64,000 nt of DNA from Alistipes sp. CAG:435 (GTDB taxonomy: Bacteria > Bacteroidota > Bacteroidia > Bacteroidales > UBA932): the NCBI GenBank assembly GCA_000433355.1, contig FR893152.1, positions 3,919 through 67,918 of the forward strand. Reading direction: 5' to 3'. Each line of letters starts with the position of its first letter. The stretch's first letter is position 1. Position numbers and translations under genes: made by a program. This document shows positions 1 through 7,765 of the stretch, one piece after another. A model generated the notes under the pieces. That model saw only the letters and a program-made list of their open reading frames with translations. It was not told the DNA's origin and made no database searches.

Positions 1-642
1 CGCGAGACCTACGACAAAACGGGCGTTTACGATCGGTTCACCAAGATTGCGAGATGTTCCGTCTCAATCACCGGCAGGATCGACATCACCGGGCTTTATG
101 AATATTCCAAAAGGACCGGCACGAAGTTCTACATCAACTTCCTCTACCTGCTGGCGAAGGTGATGAACTCGCGGGAGGACTACCGGATGGCGTACCTTTG
201 GCAAAGCGACGAGGTCGTCGTCTATGACCGCATCAACCCGTGCCAGTACGTCTTCAACGAGGCCACCGAGACCTGCACGCCTGTGTACACTGAATATTCC
301 GATGAATATTCCACTTTCTATGCCGCTTGCAAGAGGGACATTGAATATACCAAGGCACATCCTGAATATCATTTCGATCCGGTGGGACATCCTAACTGGT
401 TCGACGCGTCATTCATTCCGTGGATCTCATACGATTCTCTGAATGTGGAGCTTCCGGACGGCCATCTCTACTACCAGCCAATCGTCAACTGGGGAAAGTT
501 CCGTGAAGAGAACGGCCGCAAGATGATGCCTGTGACTGTCAGGATGAACCACGCCGTCGCTGACGGCTATCTGATCTCCAAGGTCTTCACCCTACTCGAA
601 GCCGCCATCGCCGATTTCTGCGCCGGTCATACTAAAGGATAG
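1..642 (+). CDS. Chloramphenicol acetyltransferase-like protein (5' partial)
   Basis: The gene enters the window already in frame, so its N-terminus is missing; 213 residues remain before the stop. The readable part matches the CAT fold (trimeric acetyl-CoA-dependent O-acetyltransferases). Near the C-terminus NHAVADGY (His at visible residue 184) corresponds to the catalytic HHxxxDG motif of CAT, with Asn in place of the first, non-catalytic His. FDPVGHPNWFDASFIPWIS is also typical of the family. CAT enzymes acetylate chloramphenicol, but many chromosomal members in Bacteroidales have no proven drug substrate, so resistance is only an inference. All five Glu-Tyr pairs are encoded GAATAT, whereas other tyrosines are mostly TAC. 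Confidence 0.85.
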   Translation, partial: RETYDKTGVYDRFTKIARCSVSITGRIDITGLYEYSKRTGTKFYINFLYLLAKVMNSREDYRMAYLWQSDEVVVYDRINPCQYVFNEATETCTPVYTEYSDEYSTFYAACKRDIEYTKAHPEYHFDPVGHPNWFDASFIPWISYDSLNVELPDGHLYYQPIVNWGKFREENGRKMMPVTVRMNHAVADGYLISKVFTLLEAAIADFCAGHTKG

Positions 643-782
643 AGCAGACACTTTAGTTTCTGGAATTCAAAGCGTGGAACGTCACTCGCTCTTTTACAGA
701 AAGTTACAGATTGGTGACGGGACGTTTGGGAGGGCAGAAATTCAGAGTTCATTGATTCTCTGAATATTACAGGACACGAGCA

Positions 783-859
783 GTCGCTTCGACAAGCTCA
801 GCGACCGGAAAGGTAGCAGGCCAGCAGCCGAATCGGTCACTGAGCCTGTCGAAGTGACC
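783..859. repeat. Two inverted copies of a dispersed short repeat (CTTCGACAAGCTCAG type)
   Basis: Positions 783-805 read GTCGCTTCGACAAGCTCAGC and onward; positions 835-859 carry the same element in inverse orientation (GGTCACTGAGCCTGTCGAAG). The two copies could form a hairpin just past the end of the MFS gene, whose last codon overlaps the second copy. Related copies lie at 47497-47520 and 56740-56761. No gene is seen between 643 and 836. Confidence 0.7.
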
Positions 860-2036
860 TCTTGACAACAATAAGTTGCCAGTAGAGCAGAGCCAACAGG
901 ACTATCAGTCCGCCGGCGATTCCGATGAACGAAATAGACAGATGCGAGCAGACCAAACCTCCAATCAAGGCTCCCGTCCCGATGCCGAAATTGAATATTC
1001 CCGAAAAGATTGACATAGCGACCGAGGTCTGCGACTGCGGAGTGTCCGTGATGATCTCTGACTGCATCGCCACATTGAACGCTGTCGCCGACATTCCTAT
1101 TATTGTGCAGACAGCGATTGTGACTGGAACACTGAATGCGGAAGGAAGCAGGAGCACGACTCCACCGATCAATCCAAGCAGCGTGACATTGATGAATTTG
1201 AACCTATATTTAGGGAAATACTTTGAAAACAACATACTTCCGATGATCCCGGCTCCACCGAAGAGCATCAAAGTCAGCGTGATCTGGTTCTCTGTCATAT
1301 TCCCTACCTGTTGGAGGAATGGCTCAATGTAGCTGTACGCTGTATAATAACCGGTGGCAAAGGCAGCGGTGGTTATGAATATTCCGATGAGTATCTTGTT
1401 CTTCAACATTGTAGGCAGGTCATGTGCGGTCATTCCGCCTCCGCTTGGCACCTTCGGGAGCAATGTGAACAGATAGAGGAACACAACCAGCGCGACAGCA
1501 CCGATGCTCAGGAATGTCATCCTCCAACCCACGCTGAGTCCGATGACGCGTCCGAGTGGCAGGCCGAGAATCATCGCTATTGATGATCCTGTGACTATCA
1601 TACTTAGGGCTATGGGCTTATGGCTCTCCGGAACGATCCTGACAGCGATGATCGACACGATTGACCAGAAGATCGAATGGGCGCAGGCCACACCGATTCT
1701 GGAAACCATCAGCATCCCGAAAGATGTTGACAGATAAGACATAACCTGGAACGAAGTGAACACCGCCACGACTCCAAGAAGCAGCTTACGCATCTCCATC
1801 TTCGATGTCATCAGCATAAGCGGCATCGAAAGGATCATCACGACCCAAGCATAGACGGAAATCAGCATTCCTGCCTTGGCCTCCGTCAATCCGAAATCCC
1901 TGCCGATGTCTGTCAGCAGCGCGATCGGAATGAATTCCGAAGTGTTGAATATGAACGTCGACAGCGTCAGCCCCACCAGGGCCATCCACGTTTTCAAGGA
2001 CATCTCAGGTTCCTTGATCTGATCTGTCATCACCAT
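837..2036 (-). CDS. MFS transporter, DHA1 family (SotB/AraJ-like sugar or drug exporter)
   Basis: A 399-residue inner-membrane protein with about 12 hydrophobic segments. The opening segment (STFIFNTSEFIPIALLTDI) resembles SotB/AraJ/NepI-type exporters, which use the proton gradient to export sugars, nucleosides or small drugs. The real substrate cannot be read from sequence. The start at 2036 follows a short leader from a TAAATTTG box at 2065-2072; a second in-frame ATG lies two codons in. It is transcribed divergently from the patatin gene. The upstream CAT-like gene is on the opposite strand and convergent, so the two are not an operon. Confidence 0.85.
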   Translation of the reverse strand: MVMTDQIKEPEMSLKTWMALVGLTLSTFIFNTSEFIPIALLTDIGRDFGLTEAKAGMLISVYAWVVMILSMPLMLMTSKMEMRKLLLGVVAVFTSFQVMSYLSTSFGMLMVSRIGVACAHSIFWSIVSIIAVRIVPESHKPIALSMIVTGSSIAMILGLPLGRVIGLSVGWRMTFLSIGAVALVVFLYLFTLLPKVPSGGGMTAHDLPTMLKNKILIGIFITTAAFATGYYTAYSYIEPFLQQVGNMTENQITLTLMLFGGAGIIGSMLFSKYFPKYRFKFINVTLLGLIGGVVLLLPSAFSVPVTIAVCTIIGMSATAFNVAMQSEIITDTPQSQTSVAMSIFSGIFNFGIGTGALIGGLVCSHLSISFIGIAGGLIVLLALLYWQLIVVKRSLRQAQ

Positions 2037-2064
2037 ATTAATATTCCTTCTAACTAACCGGACG

Positions 2065-2072
2065 CAAATTTA
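2065..2072 (-). promoter_or_regulatory. Candidate -7 box for the MFS gene
   Basis: TAAATTTG on the minus strand matches the Bacteroidetes -7 consensus TAnnTTTG. It lies 28 nt before the start codon. No clear -33 TTTG is seen at the usual distance. Confidence 0.5.
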
Positions 2073-2202
2073 GAAAAGAATCTGGATTGTTGTACCTTAC
2101 TGCGTGATATAAAACAATTTACATATTCGTTGAAATGTTTTGGGCACTTAGGAATCTGCCTTCGTTTGCGGTTATATTCGCAGACATATTCATAAAACAA
2201 AG

Positions 2203-2234
2203 TTTGCTTGGATGGCAGAATATTCCTATCTTTA
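2203..2234 (+). promoter_or_regulatory. Bacteroidetes-type promoter for the patatin gene
   Basis: TTTG at 2203-2206 is followed after 20 nt by TATCTTTA at 2227-2234, close to the TTTG/TAnnTTTG consensus. The start codon at 2257 would have a leader of roughly 15 nt. Confidence 0.6.
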
Positions 2235-2256
2235 TGCAGATTAAACTGTTCGCCTT

Positions 2257-3279
2257 ATGACAAAGGATGTTGCATTGGTGCTTTCAAGCGGCGGGCCGAG
2301 AGGTTTCGCATATATTGGTGCTATAGAAGAGTTGGAGAGAAGGGGGTATAACATCACTTCGGTGGCAGGCTGCTCCATCGGTTCGCTCGTCGGGGGTGTC
2401 TATGCCGCTGGAGGTTTGGAAGAGTTCAAGAAATGGCTGTTCGGCCTTGACAACTCCAAACTTGTCTCGCTGCTTGATATCTCGATCAGCAAAAGCTATC
2501 TTGTCAAGGGAGACAAGGTCATTTCGGCCATCAAAGAGGTTGTCCCGGATGTGAACATAGAGGACCTTCGCATCCCTTATAGGGCCGTGGCGACCGATCT
2601 ATATACCGGTGAGGAAGTCGTGTTCAAGGAGGGGAAACTTTTTGACGCGATAAGGGCCTCTATCTCGATCCCATCGCTATTCCGCCCGGTGAAGTACGGG
2701 CGACATACATTGATTGATGGCGGAATCGTGAACACGATGCCTCTCAGCCAGGCCGTCCGGAACGGTCACGACATAGTTGTGGCGTTCGATGTCAACCAGA
2801 TAGACTCAGAGAAGATAGCCGGCTATGTCACCGCTCTGGACGAAGTCCACGAGGCCGATTCGGAACTTGTGTCCGACACATTTGACACGCTCGGTGAGCT
2901 CGTTTCCAGAAAAGGCCTTCCTATTACCGACCGCGTGAGGATGCTGGGCGACGAGGCGCAGAAGGCCTACAAGGAGATGCGCGGCATCGGCCGCAAGACC
3001 AAGGAGCTTGAGACGAAGGCAGAAGCCGAAAACGTTCCGATGAGCGACAACTACTACTCGATTCTAAGCAGAACCTTCTCCCTGATGAACCGCACGATCT
3101 CGATGCTGTCCGTCCAACTCTACAAGCCCGATGTCCTTGTGAATATGAACTTCGACTCCTACGGTGCCATCCCCGACTACGCCAAAGGCGAGGAGATCGC
3201 CGCCAAAGGCCGTGAGCTGATGTCCGGCGCCCTTGATGAATATGAAAGCCGCGCGACCAGTCCAGCATCGCCGGCATAG
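2257..3279 (+). CDS. Patatin-like phospholipase (RssA/YlbK-type)
   Basis: A 340-residue serine lipid acyl hydrolase of the patatin family. All three family motifs are present: the oxyanion-hole glycine-rich loop SSGGPRG at residues 10-16, the nucleophile elbow GCSIGS at about 38-43 (GxSxG), and the Asp of the Ser-Asp dyad in DGGIVNTMP near residue 154. The C-terminal third is helical and charged and lies outside the patatin core. No signal peptide is seen, so it probably acts in the cytoplasm or at the inner membrane. The gene stands alone behind its own promoter. Confidence 0.9.
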   Translation: MTKDVALVLSSGGPRGFAYIGAIEELERRGYNITSVAGCSIGSLVGGVYAAGGLEEFKKWLFGLDNSKLVSLLDISISKSYLVKGDKVISAIKEVVPDVNIEDLRIPYRAVATDLYTGEEVVFKEGKLFDAIRASISIPSLFRPVKYGRHTLIDGGIVNTMPLSQAVRNGHDIVVAFDVNQIDSEKIAGYVTALDEVHEADSELVSDTFDTLGELVSRKGLPITDRVRMLGDEAQKAYKEMRGIGRKTKELETKAEAENVPMSDNYYSILSRTFSLMNRTISMLSVQLYKPDVLVNMNFDSYGAIPDYAKGEEIAAKGRELMSGALDEYESRATSPASPA

Positions 3280-3292
3280 CCCCTCGACTATT

Positions 3293-3435
3293 TTGTCCGG
3301 GGAAAAGCCTTTCTGGTGGACAAACCGGTCTATAACAAAGGGTTATCCGGCGAGAAGCCTTTTTGGGTGGACAAACCAGTAAATAACAAAGGTTTATCCG
3401 GGGGAAAGCCCTTTCCCAGACAAAACAAATGGAAT
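3293..3435. repeat. Three-unit tandem repeat of about 50 bp
   Basis: Units begin at 3293, 3343 and 3394 with TTRTCCGG and continue with AAGCC(T/C)TTT, GGACAAACC and TAACAAAG. The periods are 50 and 51 bp and the last unit is cut short. Each full unit can fold, because TTGTCC pairs with GGACAA. Translated in one frame, the units give a repeated DKPVxNKGLSGxKPF peptide, but a period of 50 breaks the frame, so coding is unlikely. Confidence 0.75.
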
Positions 3436-3441
3436 ATTACA

Positions 3442-4002
3442 ATGTTAGAGACAATACTAATTGCTGTTGTAGGCACGACAATCGGGATAGTGGTCCATTC
3501 GCTCAATGCAAATGTAGCTCACAGGCAACCTTTCCTGACGGATAAGGCGGATTTCTATTTCGATGAGATGTATTCCCGATATGCGGCTCAGAAGAATCCC
3601 AAAGACTTCACAGACGAGGATGAGAGTATTATATGGGAATATGCGTCAAATCACATAGCGATGTTCCTTACTTGGGTGATTGACAATGGATTCTACGGGA
3701 ATATTCACTATGAAGCCTCTGATGATATCCAACGGGTAAAGGCACGGAAGATAAGTGGAACGGAGTTCCTTGCCAAACATTGTGACTATCGGCTGAGCGA
3801 TGAGGATTTCAGCCCGGAAATCCAGCCGTTTGTGGAATGCTATTACTTTCAAAAATATATTCAGCAATATGACAAGCTGTTCAACAAGAAAGCGATGGCT
3901 CTCCTACACCCTTCTCCGTTTTCTTGGGAGGACTACGATTTGATCGCCAAGCGTATAACGAGAGCTTACAAACTCTGGAAATTCTGCGGATCGGGCAAAT
4001 GA
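3442..4002 (+). CDS. Small membrane-anchored protein, DUF7832-like
   Basis: The chosen start gives 186 residues: an N-terminal hydrophobic segment (LETILIAVVGTTIGIVV) followed by a soluble domain. An upstream in-frame ATG at 3316 would only add translated tandem-repeat DNA and is rejected. The domain contains ASNHIAMFLTWVIDNGF and a later CDYRLSDEDF...FVECYYFQKYI stretch. This resembles the HIGMFLAW...YY..Y pattern of the uncharacterised DUF7832 family found in polymorphic-toxin immunity contexts; that assignment comes from memory of the family and is tentative. No toxin gene is adjacent. Confidence 0.6.
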   Translation: MLETILIAVVGTTIGIVVHSLNANVAHRQPFLTDKADFYFDEMYSRYAAQKNPKDFTDEDESIIWEYASNHIAMFLTWVIDNGFYGNIHYEASDDIQRVKARKISGTEFLAKHCDYRLSDEDFSPEIQPFVECYYFQKYIQQYDKLFNKKAMALLHPSPFSWEDYDLIAKRITRAYKLWKFCGSGK

Positions 4003-4234
4003 ACGAATCGCGGAAATCCTAAATCACTGAATTTTAGCCAATTGCAATATCCTGCCAGTCAAATCCAGAGGGCAGCATCTACGAATATATTCAATATCAA
4101 ATAGTTGCATACCACAGCAGAATCATCGGCCAAGGCAGGCGATCTCTCATAGAAGACAGCCGTGACTCGTCCGAATCCGCAAAAAGTGTTGTTTCATCCG
4201 AAATTCTTGTAACAGGTATCTTTTACGTTGTCCA

Positions 4235-4242
4235 TAACTTTG
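4235..4242 (+). promoter_or_regulatory. Candidate -7 box before the aldo/keto reductase relic
   Basis: TAACTTTG matches TAnnTTTG and lies 21 nt before the ATG at 4264. This excludes the in-frame ATG at 4228, which would lie upstream of the transcription start. The rest of 4003-4263 shows no gene. Confidence 0.5.
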
Positions 4243-4263
4243 CAAAGTCAAAAAAGGACAGAT

Positions 4264-4890
4264 ATGAAAAAGAGAATCATTACAGGATTGGCTGCGCTGA
4301 CATCAATGGTCAGCTCAGCCGCTGCGCAGGACATCTACAGGACTGCGGCAAACGTACCGATGGTACAACTCAACAATGGAATACTGATGCCTCAATTCGG
4401 CCTGGGGACATTCTTCCAGCCGTCGGACTCGGTGTGCGAGCAGTCTTGCCTCACGGCGTTGAAGGCCGGCTACCGTCACATCGACACCGCACACGCCTAC
4501 AATGACGAGGCCGGGGTCGGGCGCGCGGTGAAGGAAAGCGGAATCCCTCGCGAGGAAATATGGATCACCAGCAAGCTCTGGCCGACAGAATACGGGGAAG
4601 GAAAGACATTGAAGGCGATAGACGAGATGCTGGGACGGCTTCAATTGGACTACATTGACCTTCTGTATGTGCATCAGCCTGTGGGCGACTTTGTAGGCGC
4701 ATGGAAAGACATGGAGAAGGCCGTGGCGATGGGCTATATCTTCTTCGATACAGCCGAGGTGTATGGCACGCCTGACCATCCGCACCATAATGAGGAACTG
4801 TTGGGGAAGGCAAACCTTTACCCTGAACGATTCCGCAGCATTTCACAATATTCAGTAGGAGTTAGAAGCTGTTTTGAATTGTTTGTTTGA
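4264..4890 (+). pseudogene. Chimeric aldo/keto reductase remnant with signal peptide
   Basis: The start at 4264 gives a signal peptide (MKKRIITGLAALTSMVSSAAAQ) and then a normal aldo/keto reductase N-terminal half: GLGTF, the NADPH-site GYRHIDTAHAYNDE, and SKLW. At about residue 158, after DMEKAVAMG, the sequence jumps to YIFFDTAEVYG...NEELLGKA, which is the N-terminal part of a different aldo/keto reductase. The expected KVRSIGLSNF continuation and the whole C-terminal half of the barrel are missing. After GKANLYPERF the sequence no longer looks like an AKR and runs into a MITE-like repeat where it stops. With 208 residues against about 280-330 usual, it is very likely non-functional. Confidence 0.75.
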
Positions 4891-5030
4891 AGGTTTGAGA
4901 GTGAAAAACTTCAGTTTCGACCGCTTCTTCCAAGGAAGATAGCGGTGCTATCTGACTGAAGAAGCGGGAAGAAAATGAAGATTTTTCACCTCAAAGAACA
5001 TTTCAAACAATTCAAAACAGCTTCTTATTC
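4859..5030. mobile_element. MITE-like inverted-repeat element (172 bp)
   Basis: Long imperfect terminal inverted repeats of about 50 bp bound the element: GAAGCTGTTTTGAATTGTTT at the left pairs with AAACAATTCAAAACAGCTTC at the right. The centre holds a second hairpin, CGCTTCTTC...GAAGAAGCG, around GATAGCGGTGCTATC. There is no transposase, so it is non-autonomous. It lies at the 3' end of the broken aldo/keto reductase gene and supplies its stop codon. The family cannot be named from here. Confidence 0.65.
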
Positions 5031-5098
5031 CCGTCTGCTTCTTGAACAGCAGTCTTCTAGTCAACAACTTCATCAAGTAGCGATCGCGGGCATAAAGA

Positions 5099-5887
5099 TC
5101 ATCCGAGAACGACATCGAGGACCATCATCAAGACGAAGCCGATGGCGAAACCGATGGTGTTGATGTTGGAGTGCTGGCCTACTGAGGCTTCGGGAATCAA
5201 CTCTTCGACAACGACATAGAGCATCGCGCCGGCGGCGAAGGCGAGGAAATACGGCAGGATCGGGGTCATCAATGAGGCCAGAAGGATCACCAGAACCGCG
5301 CCGATTGGCTCGACGATTCCGCTCAAACCTCCGATCAGGAAGGATTTGCGGCGGGAGTTGCCGGCGGCGCGCATCGGCATCGAGATGATAGCGCCTTCAG
5401 GAATATTCTGGATCGCTATTCCTATCGCGGTTGCCATAGCGGCGGCGGGGGCGATTCCGATCCCGTCCTGCAATGAGCCGGCGATCACCACACCGACAGC
5501 CATTCCCTCAGGAATATTATGGATAGTCACCGCAAGAGCCAGCATAGCGGTCTTGGAAATTCTCGCCTTGAGGCCTTCCGGACTCTCATCGCCGATGTGA
5601 AGGTGAGGAGTCAGGTAATCGACAGCCAACAGGAAACCCATTCCGGCAATGAAACCGATAGCGGCCGGCAGAACAGTACCGATGCCTTCCCCTGCCGACA
5701 TTTCCATACTCGGAATCAGCAAGGACCACACGGAAGCAGCCACCATTACTCCGGAAGCGAAACCAAGCAGTGCCTTCTGCAGCAGGGCGGGCATCTCTTT
5801 CTTCATAAAGAAAACGAAAGCGGAACCGATCAGAGTGCCGGCGAAAGGAATCAGCAAGGTCGCTATTATCGAAGTGTTCATATTCAT
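5099..5887 (-). CDS. ZIP family divalent metal transporter (ZupT-like)
   Basis: A 262-residue inner-membrane protein with about eight hydrophobic segments. It carries the two ZIP metal-site motifs: HNIPEGMAVG in TM4 and QNIPEGAIIS in TM5, where His, Asn, Glu and Gln form the binuclear metal site. EELIPEAS near the C-terminus is also a ZIP signature. ZIP proteins import zinc, iron or manganese; the exact metal is unknown. The start codon lies in ATGAATATGAAC, so an alternative ATG is two codons downstream. It is divergent from the ThrE exporter, with only 47 bp shared between them. Confidence 0.9.
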   Translation of the reverse strand: MNMNTSIIATLLIPFAGTLIGSAFVFFMKKEMPALLQKALLGFASGVMVAASVWSLLIPSMEMSAGEGIGTVLPAAIGFIAGMGFLLAVDYLTPHLHIGDESPEGLKARISKTAMLALAVTIHNIPEGMAVGVVIAGSLQDGIGIAPAAAMATAIGIAIQNIPEGAIISMPMRAAGNSRRKSFLIGGLSGIVEPIGAVLVILLASLMTPILPYFLAFAAGAMLYVVVEELIPEASVGQHSNINTIGFAIGFVLMMVLDVVLG

Positions 5888-5922
5888 TAATCCAATTTTA
5901 CACGAATGTAGTGATTTTATTG

Positions 5923-5930
5923 TAATTTTG
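5923..5930 (+). promoter_or_regulatory. -7 box almost touching the ThrE start codon
   Basis: TAATTTTG matches TAnnTTTG and ends 4 nt before the ATG at 5935. By the usual spacing transcription would begin at or next to the A of the start codon, implying a leaderless mRNA. Confidence 0.5.
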
Positions 5931-5934
5931 CGTC

Positions 5935-7176
5935 ATGACAGAAACGGACAACACGACAGAAGTTCTGGAAGTCGCTTCGATCGCAGGGCACATCCTGCTG
6001 GAGAACGGGGCGGAGATTTCCCGTGTAGAGGACACTATGGAACGGATCGCATCGCATTACGGGGTGGATTCCGGACATTTTTTCGTGCTCAGCAACGGCA
6101 TATTCACAACCGGCTCGCTCGGGAAGTACGCCAATGTCGAGTTCATTCCCATCCGTGGAATTCAGCTCTCGAAAGTAGTCGCTGTCAACAAGTTAAGTTA
6201 CGAGATAGCGGCTGGGAAACACACCTTGCCAGAGGCCAGGCAACGGTTGGAAAGCATAAAAGACGCTCCCGCTAAACCGTCCTGGGAACAAATCGCCGGG
6301 TCAGCCTTTGGGGCAGCCGGTTTCTGCGCCGTGTTCGGCGGAGGGTTTATGGACTGCGCCGCCGATTTTGTGATCGGAGCGCTGCTCTACGTATTCTGCC
6401 TCTTCGTAAGCGGTTCACTCTCAAAGATTGTAGGCGGAATCTGCAACGCCCTCGTGGCCACAATCCTCTGTCTCACATCCTACAGATTAGGCTTCGGCGA
6501 CAGCCTCAGCAACATCATAATCGGAGCCGTGATGCCGCTCATCCCGGGAGTTCCGTTCGTGAACGGAGTCCGGGATCTGGCCAATTCCGACTACATAGCC
6601 GGGTTGACAAGGCTCACGGACGCGATGCTCGGATTCATCTGCATAGCTCTCGGCGTGAGTATCAGCTTCATAACGGACGGATGGGTGTTCGGAGGAATGA
6701 TCAAACTCAGCGGAATGACCGTCAATCCCGAGACCGCCGGAATCCTGTGGCAATGCCTTGCCGCCTTCATCGGCACATTCGCTTTCGCGATCCTGTTCGG
6801 AGCACCACGCAGACAGTATTTCACGGCGGGAGTGATCGGAGCCATCGGCTGGGTCATCTACCTGATGCTTACAAGGTTATGCCACAGCGGATCGACAGTC
6901 GCCATCATCCTTGCCACTACGATAGTCTGCATCCTTTCCCGCTTCACCGCCGTCAAGGACAAATGCCCGAGCACGGTCTATCTGCTATGCGGAATATTCC
7001 CGCTCGTCCCTGGAGCCGGAATATTCTGGTTCACTTACTACCTCGTCTCAAGCCAGTTCTACCTCTCCGCGTCCGCCGGATTCACCGCCGTCAAAGGCGC
7101 GATCGCGATAGTGCTTGGAATAATCTTCGCGATGGAACTGCCGCAACGACTTTTCTCCGGAAAAAGGAAAGGCTAA
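5935..7176 (+). CDS. Threonine/serine exporter, ThrE-type (fused DUF1212 + DUF3815)
   Basis: A 413-residue integral membrane protein. Residues 10-250 form the ThrE domain with the soluble N-terminal signature LLENGAEISRVEDTMERIA and the segment MPLIPGVPFVNGVRDL. Residues 260-410 form the second, smaller ThrE_2-type domain with LVPGAGIFWFTYY. In many bacteria these are two proteins (YjjP and YjjB); here they are fused. The family exports threonine, serine or, in enterobacteria, succinate. The next Met is too far downstream, so 5935 must be the start. It converges on GtrA with overlapping stop codons. Confidence 0.88.
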   Translation: MTETDNTTEVLEVASIAGHILLENGAEISRVEDTMERIASHYGVDSGHFFVLSNGIFTTGSLGKYANVEFIPIRGIQLSKVVAVNKLSYEIAAGKHTLPEARQRLESIKDAPAKPSWEQIAGSAFGAAGFCAVFGGGFMDCAADFVIGALLYVFCLFVSGSLSKIVGGICNALVATILCLTSYRLGFGDSLSNIIIGAVMPLIPGVPFVNGVRDLANSDYIAGLTRLTDAMLGFICIALGVSISFITDGWVFGGMIKLSGMTVNPETAGILWQCLAAFIGTFAFAILFGAPRRQYFTAGVIGAIGWVIYLMLTRLCHSGSTVAIILATTIVCILSRFTAVKDKCPSTVYLLCGIFPLVPGAGIFWFTYYLVSSQFYLSASAGFTAVKGAIAIVLGIIFAMELPQRLFSGKRKG

Positions 7177-7637
7177 TCCTCAAACTCGATATCGTGAGAC
7201 GGCAAGGCCTTTTTCTTGCGGAAGACGACCCTCTCGCTCATAAAGAAGTTAAGTCCACCTGACACGCACAGTGCCAGCAGGTTACACCACACGACATTCC
7301 ACCGGAACATCCTCTGGATCAGAAGCAGGAAGGCCATCTTGACCAAGAACGCCCCGATGCAGGATAGATTGTAGCCGCCAAGATGACGGAAGAAAGACCT
7401 TGTGCTCCGGCGCGACACCCTGTCCTTCCAGATAAGGAAATAGGCCACGACGAAATTGGTCACGGCGGCGCACTCGAAAGAGATGGCCGGCGAGACGATG
7501 TACTGGCCGAAATATGTGCTGAAAACCCATTTGGAGAAGACCCAAAGCACAACCGTGTCCACAATCGTCCCCAAAAGGCTCGACGCGGAAAACTCTGCGA
7601 ATCTCTTGACTAATTTAAGCCACGGTCTGGTCATCAC
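7173..7637 (-). CDS. GtrA family membrane protein
   Basis: A 154-residue protein with four hydrophobic segments and the GtrA pattern: FAEFSASSLLGTIVDTVVLW in TM1, ISFECAAVTNFVVAYFLIW in TM2 and LNFFMSERVVF at the end of TM4. GtrA-type proteins are thought to flip polyprenyl-linked sugars for cell-envelope glycosylation; the substrate here is unknown and no glycosyltransferase is next to it. A TAAGTTTG box at 7654-7661 gives a leader of roughly 10 nt. Its stop codon overlaps that of the convergent ThrE gene. Confidence 0.85.
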   Translation of the reverse strand: MMTRPWLKLVKRFAEFSASSLLGTIVDTVVLWVFSKWVFSTYFGQYIVSPAISFECAAVTNFVVAYFLIWKDRVSRRSTRSFFRHLGGYNLSCIGAFLVKMAFLLLIQRMFRWNVVWCNLLALCVSGGLNFFMSERVVFRKKKALPSHDIEFED

Positions 7638-7653
7638 TCTCAGTTTCGGACGG

Positions 7654-7661
7654 CAAACTTA
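7654..7661 (-). promoter_or_regulatory. -7 box for gtrA
   Basis: TAAGTTTG on the minus strand matches TAnnTTTG, 16 nt before the ATG at 7637. Confidence 0.5.
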
Positions 7662-7678
7662 CGGAAAAAACGTGAATA

Positions 7679-7712
7679 TTTGGATAAAAAGCCAATCTAT
7701 TCAGTAAATTTG
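7679..7712 (+). promoter_or_regulatory. Promoter of the CPA2 antiporter gene
   Basis: TTTG at 7679-7682 and TAAATTTG at 7705-7712 are separated by 22 nt. The expected start of transcription near 7718 gives a leader of about 48 nt before the ATG at 7766. Confidence 0.6.
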
Positions 7713-7765
7713 TCGTTCAGCAAGCGGTGATTGCCGCGAATGAGACATTTAAAAACGAACGAGCA

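Noticed and set aside
1..2036. A chloramphenicol-resistance pair of CAT and efflux gene
   Set aside because: The two genes converge, the MFS protein resembles sugar exporters, and chromosomal CAT-like proteins are common without resistance; the sequence does not support the claim.
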